Position numbers and translations under genes: made by a program. Under the pieces are notes generated by a model. It was given only the letters and a program-made list of their open reading frames with translations, ran no database searches and had not been told where the DNA came from. This document shows positions 44,780 through 56,240 of a stretch of 64,000 nucleotides of DNA, in pieces (within the stretch, counting starts at the first letter, position 1; every line of letters begins with the position of its first letter). Location of the stretch: NCBI GenBank assembly GCA_944989445.1, contig CALYLW010000041.1:2224285-2288284 (forward strand), read 5' to 3'. The DNA comes from Ampullaceana balthica. Taxonomy: Eukaryota; Mollusca; Gastropoda; Lymnaeidae.

Positions 44780-47395
44780 ATACTTACTCATTACCGCAGC
44801 ATGGAGGCGAGGGCTGTTTGACCGTGGGAGATTAGTGGTTGACTGTGTGTCGAAAGGGACTGAGGTCCATTCCTTTATACTAGAAGCTCAGATGTTTACC
44901 AAGAGTTTTAAGTAAGAAATGATAGTATATTCACAATACATTTTTTAACGATGCGCAAGGAATGTTTACATAAAATGAGTTTCTTTTTAAAAACAGTGTA
45001 CATTTTATATTTATCATAATCTATTTTGAATCAACAAATGCAAAAATAAAAACATTTTTTTATGTCAATCCTATTTTATATAAAGAAATGCAAAGGTAAA
45101 AAATAATAAAATAAACTAGGAAAAAAACATCAAAAGCCATAAATGAAAATATTTTCATCCAGGCTTCTGTAAGTAATCTCGACTTTTGTTTCCTCTCCGA
45201 GTTTCATTGCATCACGATCAATGTTACATCTAAGGTTCGTTGGTCCGTGTGCAAAGGAAAAAAAACAACTTATGTACAAAGTGGCTCAGCATCCATTTTT
45301 TGTGCATTATTTTACAGTGCAGAAATTCTAAAGTGCTGCGCGGCGTCGGTCAGATGTCTGCGCAGTCGCGCAACCACGCAGCTTAAAGGGAACATTGGTC
45401 GCAATGGGATTTAGTTTTGATGGCCATTGCTAAAAGTTTTCAAAATACTAAGTTAGTAACTTGTAACTGACTCGCACTTATTTAAACTTTTCACATTAAA
45501 CTCGTACAAACGATGTTTTAAGTCCTCGCTAACGGCCCACTCATCGCATTGTTTAGTGGTATCTCCATTCTCCACTGTATCCCGTGATGCATCTGTTTGT
45601 CGTCTGCTTGTTGTGGGCGGGTCATACGGTAAAAGAAAGCAATGACAACTTCTTGGCACTTTTATGACTAGACCTTAAGGCCAGTTTGAAATGACTAAAG
45701 AAAAATAGGAAGGCAAACGTGTAAAAAATAATATATGACTAAAAGCAAAGACCTCCTTTATAAATACAATTATTGTTAATCATTTATCCAGAAACAGCAT
45801 CCATTTTCTTTTTGAAAGAACGATGGTACACATAGAGATGTGTCGACTTCTACGAGGCACCGTGCGAGTCCAATAACCGTTAGGAGAGTGTCAGGCTTAT
45901 GTTTATTTTTAATAAAGCTAATTTAAATGAATAATTAAAGAAACTATAATAACAGTAGAAATTTTAAGTAGTTGGTACAAACATCAAATTATGTTTTAGA
46001 CTAAGCAAAAGACTAACAGTAAGTGGAATTTTGTCATCAAAAAAATTGTTAATCTCTTTTCGTAATATATCCAAATATCTCAATATTGTCAGTTGAAAAC
46101 TTTTTTTTTAAAATTTCATATCTAAGTCCCATTCATCAGTAAACTTATTTAAAGTATATGCAAATGTGAAAACATTTTATGATTAAATGTGTAATTTAAA
46201 AATAAAATAAATTTTCATGTAACTTCTAAATAGAACAGGGTCTCTTCTTAAACTTGTTGACGATGTTGAACATCTGGCTGAAATGAAGGCCGTCACGTAA
46301 AGAAAAGGATTCTATAAGCAGCGAAAGGATTGGTAGACTAGATGGCGATTGTATAATGATGTCGGAGATTAGGAGGAAAATATATATACATACGCAATAG
46401 CTGAGTTAAAAATAACCCGCAGATATTTTATAACACTACAATAAATCTTGGTTTGTACTTATTCCCATAAAGTGGACATTAAATCGGTGTAGATATAATG
46501 CCACTGATTGTGTCGGCAAGTGACTTATGTCGAACAAGTGTATCACCAACTAGAGAAACATTATCTCCACTCCCCCCAAAGCCCTATAAGCGTCGTCTAT
46601 TTATTAAAACGTTCTTAGACTGATTATTGATCAACTTCCTCCCACGCTAGAGAGCTGAAAGTTGACACAGAACTTAATCTCCCGAAACAGTTTTATTTTA
46701 TTCAGACGTGTCTTGTTTTTAACGTTTAATCTGTTATAAAAGACTTTAACTCCTGGTTTGAACCATCGAATATTTTTAAAGTGGTTCAGCAGTATTTAAT
46801 TTCCTACGAAGCATTTCATATTTTGCTTTGGAGTGACAGGCAGTAGACACTAGTCTCCAAGCAACAAATCTTTCATTAGAGTTCAACAAAATATGATTCA
46901 CAATTATAAGAGCAATATATTTTCATTCATCCCAAATTGCCAACCATACAATATTGTGCGTAACAGTAGCAGACTGGAAGATATATACAAATCTTAACAG
47001 TGACCTGACCAAAATTTTAACTCAAATAAAATTTACGTTAAGAAACAAAATTTCGTTAGTGAAAAAATAAAAATAATTATTTTTTAAAGTTTTCTTATAA
47101 AATAAATAATTATTCTTTTTACGTTTTCTTATCAGCTTTGGGTCTGAAATCTTACATTTGCAATTGGCGAGTCAGCGCATTTGATTCATCTGAAAGAAGT
47201 AGGAAGATTTTTTTCTCTGCCATTTATATTTCTTTTATTTTAGATTCCCTTTAAACTTGTTATAAATTCTTTTATTAAATACACTTACTTTGTCTTTATT
47301 CACCAGACATGAAATCTCAAGCTGAAACTTGACAGAATCGCATGGCGTAACAATTAACCCACAATACCACACGATTGTTTTTTTCCCTTTAAAAC
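44780..47395. other. AT-rich unique sequence
   Basis: No exon recognised. The block at 45320-45405 is related to 42790-42860. Confidence 0.45.
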
Positions 47396-47399
47396 TTAT

Positions 47400-47817
47400 C
47401 ATCACCATTCCCACACGGATACACGTTTGGTGTGCACACTGTTTACGTCACAGATCCAGCTACAACAAGAAAACAGACGCTTCATGAATCCGTCAACGAC
47501 TTCAACTTGAATGTAACATACCAGCCTCAAAGCTCTGGATCGCTTCCAAGCGGAGTACTAACCAACGTGTCGCAGCCGACACATCGTATCTCTACCCACC
47601 TTCTCGCGGGTGGAAATTTATTTATTTAGTTGGTTTCCTGAGACCTGGAGACAAAAACCTGTCACTTCTGGATAAGATCAAAACATCTGGACTTCATCAT
47701 CGTTCATCGCGACTGACCCACACACACGCGCTCAACCACTCACACGCGCGCACACCACCCACACACACAGGCAACTCGATGACAGCATAAAGCGCATTCT
47801 GTGTGTTTGGAGGTCGT
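47400..47817 (+). promoter_or_regulatory. Putative promoter / 5' UTR of the EMI-type gene
   Basis: The 400 bp upstream of the first coding exon are more GC-rich than their surroundings. They include TTTACGTCA (half CRE, 47442-47450) and a CA/CACGCG-rich tract (47699-47770). A 65-codon ORF here (47432-47629) has no signal or domain and is probably untranslated. The transcription start is not known. Confidence 0.35.
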
Positions 47818-47942
47818 ATGGCGAGACTGTCGTGTCGGATACTTTCTGTCTACACGTCGCTGTTCAACATGGTGCAAACATGGGTGCTCCAACTCATCCT
47901 GGTGGTCACGGCATTGGCCGAGAGGTGCACGAAAGCTGTTCC
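47818..47942 (+). CDS. First coding exon, signal peptide, of an EMI-type secreted/membrane protein
   Basis: Forty-one codons plus two bases, ending CC before a perfect donor GTAAGT (47943-47948), so the intron is phase 2. The protein starts MARLSCRILSVYTSLFN and has a second Met at residue 18 (ATG 47869-47871). From there MVQTWVLQLILVVTALA is a clean signal peptide with ALA before the predicted cleavage, so Met18 may be the real start. The mature N-terminus would be ERCTKAVP. The CC at the end and the G opening the exon at 59310 make a Pro codon, keeping the frame. With that exon, the first mature Cys lies 23 residues before the next Cys, as in EMI domains of Draper/MEGF10-like receptors. Intermediate exons in the 11.4-kb intron cannot be excluded. 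Confidence 0.6.
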
Positions 47943-48354
47943 GTAAGTATCACTGGCTTCGACCGTTGTGTTCGTGACATGTGTGTGTGTGTGTGTGTTT
48001 GGAGGTGGTGGAAACAAAAACAGATTTTTTATCTTTAAAGTTGGAATAGATTGGTCTGGAAAGTAGACATGGCCTGTCTGACATAATGATACAACGTTGT
48101 TTTCAATTCTCTTTTTACAACTAACTTTGTTATAATTTTCCGTCCGAAGTGTATGTCTGTAATAGCTATCCCATAAGGGGCCGTCCATAAATGACGTCAC
48201 GCTATTTTGGCCGATTTTTCACCCCCTCCCCCCTCGTCACGCGTCGTCACAAAAAGTTAGACCCCCCTCCAAAAAATACGTCAAAAAACAAAAATATAAA
48301 CAAATTAAAAAGAACAAAACCCACCTTATTTTCTATCCACTAGATATATTAAAA

Positions 48355-48810
48355 CTAGCGTATCACCCGTCAAAAATGACGGGAGTTTTCAGCTGAAATC
48401 TATTTATTTTATTTAAGAAATGCACTTTTTTAGGGCGCCTATGGCGCCGACCTTTTTCAAAAGCCCAACTAACTTGTCCTTGTTTGATAAATACGAAATA
48501 TTAAACTTTCTGAAATGTACACAAAGTATTTTATAATAGGGGTTGTAGGGCCCCTACGGTGGCCCCTTTGTTTTTTATTTTATAAACCATCATCAAATCC
48601 TCTGTTTACATTGATCCCTTTATCAAAATTAAAATATGAGCGAAAACAATGACGTCATATAATATTTTTTTACAGCGCATATTTAATTTGCACACCTTTT
48701 GATGATTTGGTGCAGTAATTAGGTGCGCTGCTTTCTAAAATTAGTAGCGTCACGGACAGACACTACAGACGTGACATTGCAAATTATATTGTTTAATACG
48801 TCATGTGTAC
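48355..48810 (-). mobile_element. Helitron-like element, 3' terminus
   Basis: Read on the minus strand, the element ends with a perfect hairpin (CCCGTCA, loop TTTT, TGACGGG; 48383-48366), seven bases, then CTAG (48358-48355) followed by T. That is the canonical Helitron 3' end inserted at an AT site. The 5' border is uncertain; a region near 48750-48810 (ACGTCTGTAGTGTCTGTC on the minus strand) resembles a 5' end. It interrupts the Harbinger-like shell. Confidence 0.6.
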
Positions 48811-49074
48811 CGTAATTTGTACGTGTACGCTTCGAACATATGCCCACTATTGAACCGGTTCCTTCCAGAAAATGCATTTTTTTAAATTTGACTACTATGT
48901 AGATTTCTTACCTACGTACTAGACGAAGAGACCTAAATCCACCCTACTTTCATTTATATTGACACGAGTGACAATAATCTTAATCCACAAGACTTGACTT
49001 TATCAAGTATCCCTTCTGTGATATTTAACATTAATGCCTTATCAACTGAGCTAAGGTGATAATGTTGTTTTGTG

Positions 49075-49542
49075 TAAGGTGAGCAGACGTCTTAATTTAG
49101 CCGGCACAGTCTCGATTTCAGACTTCATGTCCCGCTGACGCTCGCTTGTCCCGGCGGGACGCCCGTTTGTCCCGCATTTTTCAATACTTAAAATACAATT
49201 CGTTTTATTTTGATTTTGGGTACGAATGAATTAATATTTTCTTAAATTTAATTAAATATTCAAAACAGTGATATTTTTTATTAATTTAATTGCTTTATTA
49301 TTAACTAAGCCAGTTGGTGCGTCGATTTCTGTGTTTATTTACATTTTACTCCTTGATACGGCCTTCCCGTGACTTGTCGGTGATCCCGACGCGTAAGGTG
49401 ACCAGACGTCCCGATTTCAGACTTCATGTCCCGCTCAAGTGACCAGACGTCCCGATTTTTTGCTACAGAAACCTAGGGGACTCCCTCCCCCCGTCCGAGG
49501 GGCCCCGTCCCGCTTTGCCCCCCGGAAAATCTGGTCACCTTA
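49075..49542. mobile_element. hAT-like MITE with internal duplication of its left end
   Basis: The left end TAAGGTGAGCAGACGTC and right end TCTGGTCACCTTA are inverted. TTTTGTG occurs on both sides (49068-49074 and 49543-49549), a 7-bp or imperfect 8-bp duplication. A second, better-conserved left-type end (TAAGGTGACCAGACGTCCCG) lies inside at 49394, followed by the same TTCAGACTTCATGTCCCGCT phrase as the outer one. The MITE therefore contains a duplicated end or a nested relative. Confidence 0.72.
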
Positions 49543-49971
49543 TTTTGTGCTACTCTCAAATTGCTAGGTCAAGAATTAGATGCATTCAATAAAGTTAATG
49601 AATACTATTATATCTAGAATGGCCAGGGGCGTTAGACCCAAAACCAATCGAACAATTATATCAAACTTAAAACGTTTATAATTGTATCATATAGATCCTC
49701 AAAAAAAATATTTAAAAAAAGTAAATAAAAAATAAAAATTGATATTCCGTGTCGTTTCGACTTAAAATATCTACACATAATCCTATTCATATCATTTTTA
49801 GACAATTATCATGCTTGTAAAACTCACCAGTTATTCGAAGCACACATAAACTTGTATTTTGGGGTAACTAACCGTAAGAGAACCAAACGGAGCTGCGGTT
49901 ACATCACAAATGCTTTGATGTCAACATCAAACGACGCTTTTATACGTTCTCTTATGTGTTCTCAAACTTAA

Positions 49972-52401
49972 CCCTCTATTACACAATGTGACCATTTGGT
50001 AACAAAGCGAAATAATAATTATTTCACTAATGCTGGATTAGTTTTTAATTTTTCAGACTGATTCCCCTTTTATTTTATCATGTTTTGAACTTTTATACCG
50101 GAGAACTCTTCACTTAGACCATTTCGTATTTTTGTAAGAGCAACTTTTAGTTGGTCACAGTGGGCTACACTTGTGTCTACCGAATCTAGTAAGTACAAGT
50201 TTTGTTTTTTATCGCATAATGAAAATTTCTGTTCCAAAAAATATTAAATGGTAACATTAATGTTTATACAATAAATTATGTGAGCTTATGTTTGATATTT
50301 GTCATCAACGTTTGATAAAATTTGAAAAAAATGGTATGTTACCATTTGGTAACAGTGCGTCTATGTGGTTATTTTTTTGGGGTGGTTTTTCTTGTTGGAA
50401 AATGACAACATACTAAAGCTAACATTTTATACGCGATATAAATAATGTTTTATTTATAGAATATTTGTAAATATCAAATATTTATGTTAGCCTTTTATAA
50501 AATTAACAAGTTTTACAATCTTTAATGTTAAATTAGAATAATTTTAAAATTCTTTTTTATAAATAGAATTACAAATAGAATTAGAAATATAGATGATGAT
50601 CAATGATATACAACATATATATTTTGTACATTTTTTATGTTTGTTTTTTTTCCTCTCAAGAATTCAAATACCAAAGTCATGTATCCATCAGGTTTCATGG
50701 AATAAATAAAGATGTACATGTTTGTGCCATTCCTGAGGACCCAGATGATAATGAACTATCTTAGGAAGATGACGATGACGTAGATGAAACTTTTAATCCA
50801 GAATCAGAGTACAACAGAGATTCAGGTAAATTTACATAATTTTTAAAAATAAAATATTATGTCTTATATCTTTTGAAAGAATAATTAAATATCATTCAAT
50901 ACAATTGTTGACGTAAAGACTAAAAAAATAATAATTCAATTTGTCCTTTTCAGACTCAACAACACCAGTCTCTGAGAGGGAAATGAATGAAGCACCTGGT
51001 AATTTTTTAGGTACTGCAGTCCAACCACAGGCAAAAGTATCAAATGGAAATTTTCTTTGCAGCAGAATTCTTTCCTCAAGATCCTGTTTTTGTTTTGTTT
51101 TATCGCTGTTGCAAAAGAGCATCAAAACCCTATAGACTACATTAGGGAAATTATTGATGAATAAATAATGGATACTTTTGTAATACAATCAAACATTTAC
51201 AGAGCTCAGACAAATATTAACCAATATTTGGATGCTAATGAACTGGAGCAGTTTACTGGAGTTTATTTATGATGAGCATCATAGTTCAAATGCCAAAAGC
51301 AGTTGTTACTGGGGAATTGATACTCGTTATGACAAGGTGGCTAATAAAATTATATCTATAACAATATAACCCCAACAGTTTAAAAAAAGGTGTGTGTTGT
51401 TCTATTACTGGAGTGATTCATAACTTTGAATGATACTGCTGTAAAATTCTGCCGTGTAAAATAGAATTGGTTATAGGAGCTTCTGGAAACATTTTGCTCC
51501 GTCTAGTTAGCAATGTTACAAGTAAGAAATAAACAACACTCAATGATTGTTTTCAAGTGGATATTATGAATATGGCAGTAGTTCAGGCATGACTGATCTA
51601 TAGGGATGCCTGTAGTAATGCAGATTGGCACCCAAAAAAATATATCCTTTCTTTACTTGATTTCAATACCCAGATCGCAATATGCCTAATGAAAAAAGGT
51701 AAAGTAGGGTTTAGAAAATGTGCTCATCATAGAGCCAAAGAAATGAGAGATCCTACTGCAGCTGTTTAACAAATACCGGTAAGACCTGACTATGTTGGGC
51801 ATTTTCCTGAGCCAATTTACAAAAAATAAAGATGCAAGAGATCAAATTGCAGGGGATTTTTTTAGAATTAAATGTGTAAAAATTAGTACATGTACTGATG
51901 TAATATTCAACTTTTCAAGACGCAAAAGTCAAACAGTTTCACTAGACTCAAACTAGATTTTTATGTAGGCGTATAAATGTTTACTGGCCTTTATGAAGGT
52001 ATTTTATTAAAAAAATATTATTAGATTTTTCCTTTATTTTTTTTTATGTTGTAAAATAATGATTTTTGTTATCCTTACTATTATTTTCATGAATTATTGG
52101 AGCGGTATATTCAACATATAAAAATGTAATTGTAATCAAATTAATGTCTACACTTATTGGTGTTCACAATTAAATCATCATCTTTAAAAATTATTATAGT
52201 TGTCATGTTCTTATATATTCTGTTTTACTTTTTTTTTACCTTTTAGACGCACTGTTACCATATGGTCACATACCATTAAAATCACAATTTTATAAAAATA
52301 GTATATTTTTCTTCCATATTATGTTTATATATGTCCAATAGACATGTAATATCAAATCAAATTTTTTTTTCCATGAAAACCTAAAAGTGCGTAATAGAGG
52401 G
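49972..52401 (+). mobile_element. piggyBac-like element with TTAA duplication
   Basis: Flanked by TTAA (49968-49971 and 52402-52405). Terminal inverted repeats are CCCTCTATTAC and GTAATAGAGGG. A subterminal inverted pair of 32 bp (50331-50362 and 52246-52277; shared GGTAACAGTGCGTCT) matches at 30 positions. The 2430-bp element carries a dead transposase. TTAA target, CCC-starting ends and transposase type all agree with piggyBac. It sits inside the older Harbinger-like shell. Confidence 0.9.
50690..51960 (+). pseudogene. piggyBac transposase relic
   Basis: Recognisable pieces in order: an acidic N-terminal stretch (ED.DDDVDETFNPESEYN, 50765-50815), EFFPQDPVFVLF (51063-51100), FTGVYL (51252-51270), YWGIDTRYDKVANK (51309-51351), a C-terminal-core piece with W-P-K-K and LLDFN near 51628-51672, RPDYVGHFPEP (51783-51815) and the start of the Cys-rich end (RCKRSNCRG, 51831-51857). 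The central part with the catalytic aspartates is missing between about 51360 and 51470. Many stops and frame changes break the rest, so it is inactive. Confidence 0.85.
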
Positions 52402-52697
52402 TTAAGGATTATAATTAGCTTTAATTTTCATTTCTTGATAACTTACGCCAACCGGAGTTTGATGGCCTACAGATATTGCATTTCTTTGGCACTTTGAGAA
52501 GTACTGGTTGTTTTTAAAAAATCATTAAATAAATTGTAAGCGACCAAATATTATAGTGGAAGTTTTATTTAAAGTTACCTTTTTCATGTGACGTCACATT
52601 TCTTCAACCCCCCTCCCTCCCTCTCGTCACGCATCTTCACAAAAGTGTGACCCCCCTCCCCCCTAGGTGCGTGACGTCATTTATGGATGGCCCCTAA

Positions 52698-53950
52698 TTC
52701 GTTATAACGTTTACTGCAGATGCTTGAAACTATGATTGTTACAAATACATTGTTTTCAAACTTGACTTGCAGTGAATGATTTTTAGACTTTAAAAATGCT
52801 CGGAGTTGTTGGCGTAGTTTTATTGAAACTCGCAATCATATAATATGTATATTATTTTGAAAACATTCACAAATCTCTAATGGAAGATAGCATATTTTTT
52901 AAAAACCTTTGTTACATATTCTTAAGCCTGAAGTTTGAGAATCACTAGTGAAGACTGCACTAGTCATCTGTTAAAATAGATTGTTAGTTTATGACACTAG
53001 TTTTGTTATTGTTAGTGTAGCAACATTGAATGAAACATTTCAACTTCACGAGTATATTTCATTAAGTGACTTGTCAATGTAAAATGGTCTACCGATGCAG
53101 CGGCCTATATTCCTTTGCGCATGCGTACTTATTTTGTTAATCTTTTTTTAATCTGGATTATGCTTAATTTTTTTCCCCCAAGAAATTCGTGCCTGATAAA
53201 AACCACGAAAACCAACTCATTATCAGCATTTTCTAACTGTAATTACAATATTCAAGACTAGACATAAACCCCAGATAAGCGTAGGGCGCAATAATCTTCT
53301 CTTAAGAATGATCTTCTGTAATAGATATAATAAGATAAATTAATATATTTGCCGAAATGACGTCAGAATAGGGATGGGGGCGGGGGAGGATACCAGCAGG
53401 TCGTTGACACGACCTCCTGCCACGAGTATAGATGGACACAATTAAGTTGCTACGATCGCCAGTGAGCCCAAGGCCCAAGTGACTGACCATTAAATAGTCT
53501 CAGGGCGCTTCTTATGGTCTCCATTATCGGACTAACACTAGGGACAAAACAACAAAAATTTCGTGATAATGAAAGCTAAACAAAAAATTTAAACAAACAC
53601 CACTGAGTTTCAAAGAACAAAAAAATATATTTCATTATCATCAAGAATTTCCCATTAACTAGGTTCAATAGACGCTTTTAATCGTTGACCTTCTAGAATG
53701 TACTGTTGTTGTACCGGATCACACCACGAATATTCAAGGGGCTAATTTGCTTGGCTGCCAATTAGTGATACAGTTAAGTCGATAGCATCATCTTAAAACA
53801 AGAAGTGCGTAAGAAAAGATCCAGAAATCAAACAACACAAATTGTTTTTCTATGGATCAGATAAACACCAGAACAAGTGAACGCGAAAAAAACAACAAAG
53901 GTCAAAGTTGAATATGTCTTCCTTGTAGGAGGAGGGACCGCTGTTTATGT
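52698..53950. other. Intronic AT-rich sequence
   Basis: Contains TTTGCGCATGCGTAC (near 53113), an NRF1-like site, and copy 3 of the dispersed GATAAG family. No exon was seen. Confidence 0.4.
53252..53345 (+). repeat. Dispersed CTGTAACAGATAAGATAAG family, copy 3
   Basis: CAAGACTAGACATAAAC, then AATAATCTTCT and TCTGTAATAGATATAATAAG. The same order occurs at 56145-56240, so homology is about 95 bp. Confidence 0.65.
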
Positions 53951-53954
53951 TTGA

Positions 53955-54215
53955 ACAATTGATCAGAGCGGGTCTTAGACTATGTTAAAATACTTCAATT
54001 AATCTACCACAGCGGATCTAAAATTAAGCGAAAACAATTCCAATTGATCTAACACAGTGGATTTAACACTATGCTAAAATACTTACAATTGGTCTAACAC
54101 AGTGGGTATTGCACTATGCTAAATGCTTCAAATTGATCTAAAACAGTAGGTCTTAAACTATGTTAAACGACTCCAAATTAACATCACGCTGCAGTTCTTA
54201 AACTGTGCTTAGGGA
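53955..54215. repeat. Diverged 45-bp tandem repeat
   Basis: ACTATGTTAAA-type cores lie at 53979, 54068, 54113 and 54158, consistent with a 45-bp unit (the copy at about 54023 is strongly changed). Other shared words are AATTGATCTAACACAGTGG. It is unrelated in sequence to the 45-bp array at 7 kb. Confidence 0.8.
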
Positions 54216-54526
54216 CTCTTCCGAGGGTATGCCTCAATTGGGAAATAAAAAATAAAAATAAAAGCCTATGTTTGTAGACATTTTTTAATCAGCCACCCAT
54301 ACTATTAATTGGTGAAACTTTAAAATAAATTGAATGTAAAGACACTAAAATGTCTGAATATTTTAAAACAACGGAAGTCTATATATTAAAAAAGAAATTT
54401 CTTAAAATAAACTTTACGTAATATTATGTGGCCAAAGGGCGAAACCAAAACCTGGCTAGCTGAAAATTTGCTAAATTGCTTGCTCTTTCTTAACACAAAT
54501 ACACACTAATAACCCAGGACTGAAAT

Positions 54527-54706
54527 CAGGGACGTCTTAACGCATAGGCCCGTTGGGCATTTGCCCGGGGGCCCACGAGGATAGGGGCCCAATGGGAATA
54601 TGTTTATTTATATATATTATGTATATTTATTTTTTTATTCCTGCGGTGAAGGGGCCCAACACTAGTTATTTGCCCGGAGGCCCAAACTGGTGTAAAGACG
54701 GCTCTG
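54527..54706. mobile_element. hAT MITE, 180 bp, 8-bp target duplication
   Basis: The left end CAGGGACGTCTTAACGC and right end GTAAAGACGGCTCTG are inverted. Flanking ACTGAAAT is exact on both sides (54519-54526 and 54707-54714). Subterminal GGGCCC and TTTGCCCGG motifs are mirrored. It is non-coding. Confidence 0.9.
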
Positions 54707-54947
54707 ACTGAAATGAGGTTTTGTTTTGAATGATAATTAGACGAAGTTCACTGATGGAAAGAACAATATAAAAAATGTAATAAGCGTTTTGTTTTTATTT
54801 TGATTTTTACCTTTAAAAAACTAAAACAGGAACATTCTTTTATTAAAAATATTTATTTTATTTACTTGGATTTTTAAAAAAACAAAAAAATACTACTCGC
54901 ATTATTTTCTATCGGCGATTCAAAACGTGTCAGTCAGCTCACGGGGC

Positions 54948-55118
54948 CGCCACTGTCCTGTAGCCACTATCCTATAGCCCCTATCCTGTAGCCACTGTCC
55001 TGTAGCCACTGTCCTGTAGCCACTGTCCTGTAGCCACTGTCCTGTAGCCACTGTCCTGTAGCCACTGTCCTGTAGCCACTGTCCTGTAGCCACTGTCCTC
55101 TAGCCACTGTCCTTTATT
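54948..55118. repeat. 14-bp tandem repeat
   Basis: About twelve copies of CTGTAGCCACTGTC, nearly perfect. A minus-strand ORF with repeated GQWLQDSGYRT is a by-product. Confidence 0.96.
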
Positions 55119-55696
55119 AGTACAGTAAACGGGAGATATCAAGTTCTTCCATAACTCAGTGCTATCATTACCTTTAAAAGTTAACCATTTTAATAGCTCT
55201 ACTTCAATGATTTTAATTGATTTTCTCTTACGCAATAACCTTTACAACCATTTCTTTCAATAGTTAATTTTTACTCCATTCAATAAAAGTCACACAATTT
55301 ATATTAAAATATCAATGCATTTATGATGCATGAAATTTTCATATTTATTTATTTTTCAATTGTAAAACCATGCACAATGTTCAAAGCTGTTAATATTCAA
55401 CTAGGCTGGAAAGTCATTAGTTTAAATTATGTCAACGCAAAGCTCAGGCAGTGCTGCCAGCGCTAGGTTTTTCAACCTAGATCTCGGTTTTTTTCGACCT
55501 TTTCTAGGTTTCTAGGTTTTTCTTTCTAAAATAGCCATAATCTAGGTTTTTCTTTTAAAAAGTAAATAAACGATATTTAAGTACAATAATTAATAAATAT
55601 GTGCAAATAATATCCTAAATAAACTCGATTTTTCAAAAATAAAATTAAACATTAGGTGACAACAGTTTTTTTCGCCCGCTCTATCCTGTTATATTA

Positions 55697-55697
<1 letters not shown>

Positions 55698-55772
<75 letters not shown>
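55698..55772. repeat. (TA)n microsatellite
   Basis: About 75 bp of TA with one AATA slip, inside the hAT element. Confidence 0.97.
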
Positions 55773-55773
<1 letters not shown>

Positions 55774-56144
55774 CTACCCCACTGAATTCGAAAGACGGTG
55801 CTGCTGCCGTGTCATCAGTCTAAAGAAATCTGGTACAAGGTAAAACAGCTTAAATGAGCCAAAATATTCAATTTGATTAGAACTCATCACAAACTTAACA
55901 GCCCTACCGTTTTCTTCTGTCTGCGTTGAGAGAATATTCTCTCAGGTATTCATGGTATAAACCAAAGATAATCTAATACAACCCTCAGATAGACATAGCT
56001 AGAAAAACACTTTTCCTATTCCGTATGCAACAACAAACACATAAAAATTCTCGTTCTTTCCGTCCGGGATTCAGAAGTGGAATGGGTTACCTGATCAAAC
56101 GAGGAAAACCAAAACTTCATCAACATTTAAAACTCAAATAAAAA

Positions 56145-56240
56145 TGCAAGACTAGACATAAACAATGGATACAAGTAGGACTCAATAATATTCTTTATAA
56201 AAGGAGCGTCTGTAATAGATAACATAAGAATGATGCCTAG
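56145..56240 (+). repeat. Dispersed CTGTAACAGATAAGATAAG family, copy 4
   Basis: CAAGACTAGACATAAAC, then AATATTCTTTATAAAAGG and AGCGTCTGTAATAGATAAC. It is nested in the hAT element at 55449-56790, so it inserted later or was carried by it. Confidence 0.7.

Larger units (their letters stand above)
48177..52694. mobile_element. Harbinger-like TIR element, broken by nested insertions
   Basis: The ends are GGGGCCGTCCATAAATGACG.. (48177) and its inverse (..52694), matching at 25 of 26 positions, flanked by TAA on both sides (48174-48176 and 52695-52697). A 3-bp duplication and GG-starting ends fit PIF/Harbinger. Subterminal CCCCCTCC and TCGTCACGC motifs are mirrored at both ends. Inside are a Helitron end, a hAT MITE and a piggyBac element. 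Without these, perhaps 1.2 kb of original sequence remains, with no transposase seen. A 267-bp relative lies at 58606-58872. Confidence 0.82.

Noticed and set aside
47850..48200. 116-codon minus-strand ORF
   Set aside because: It is antisense to the signal-peptide exon and runs across the splice donor and the end of the Harbinger-like element.
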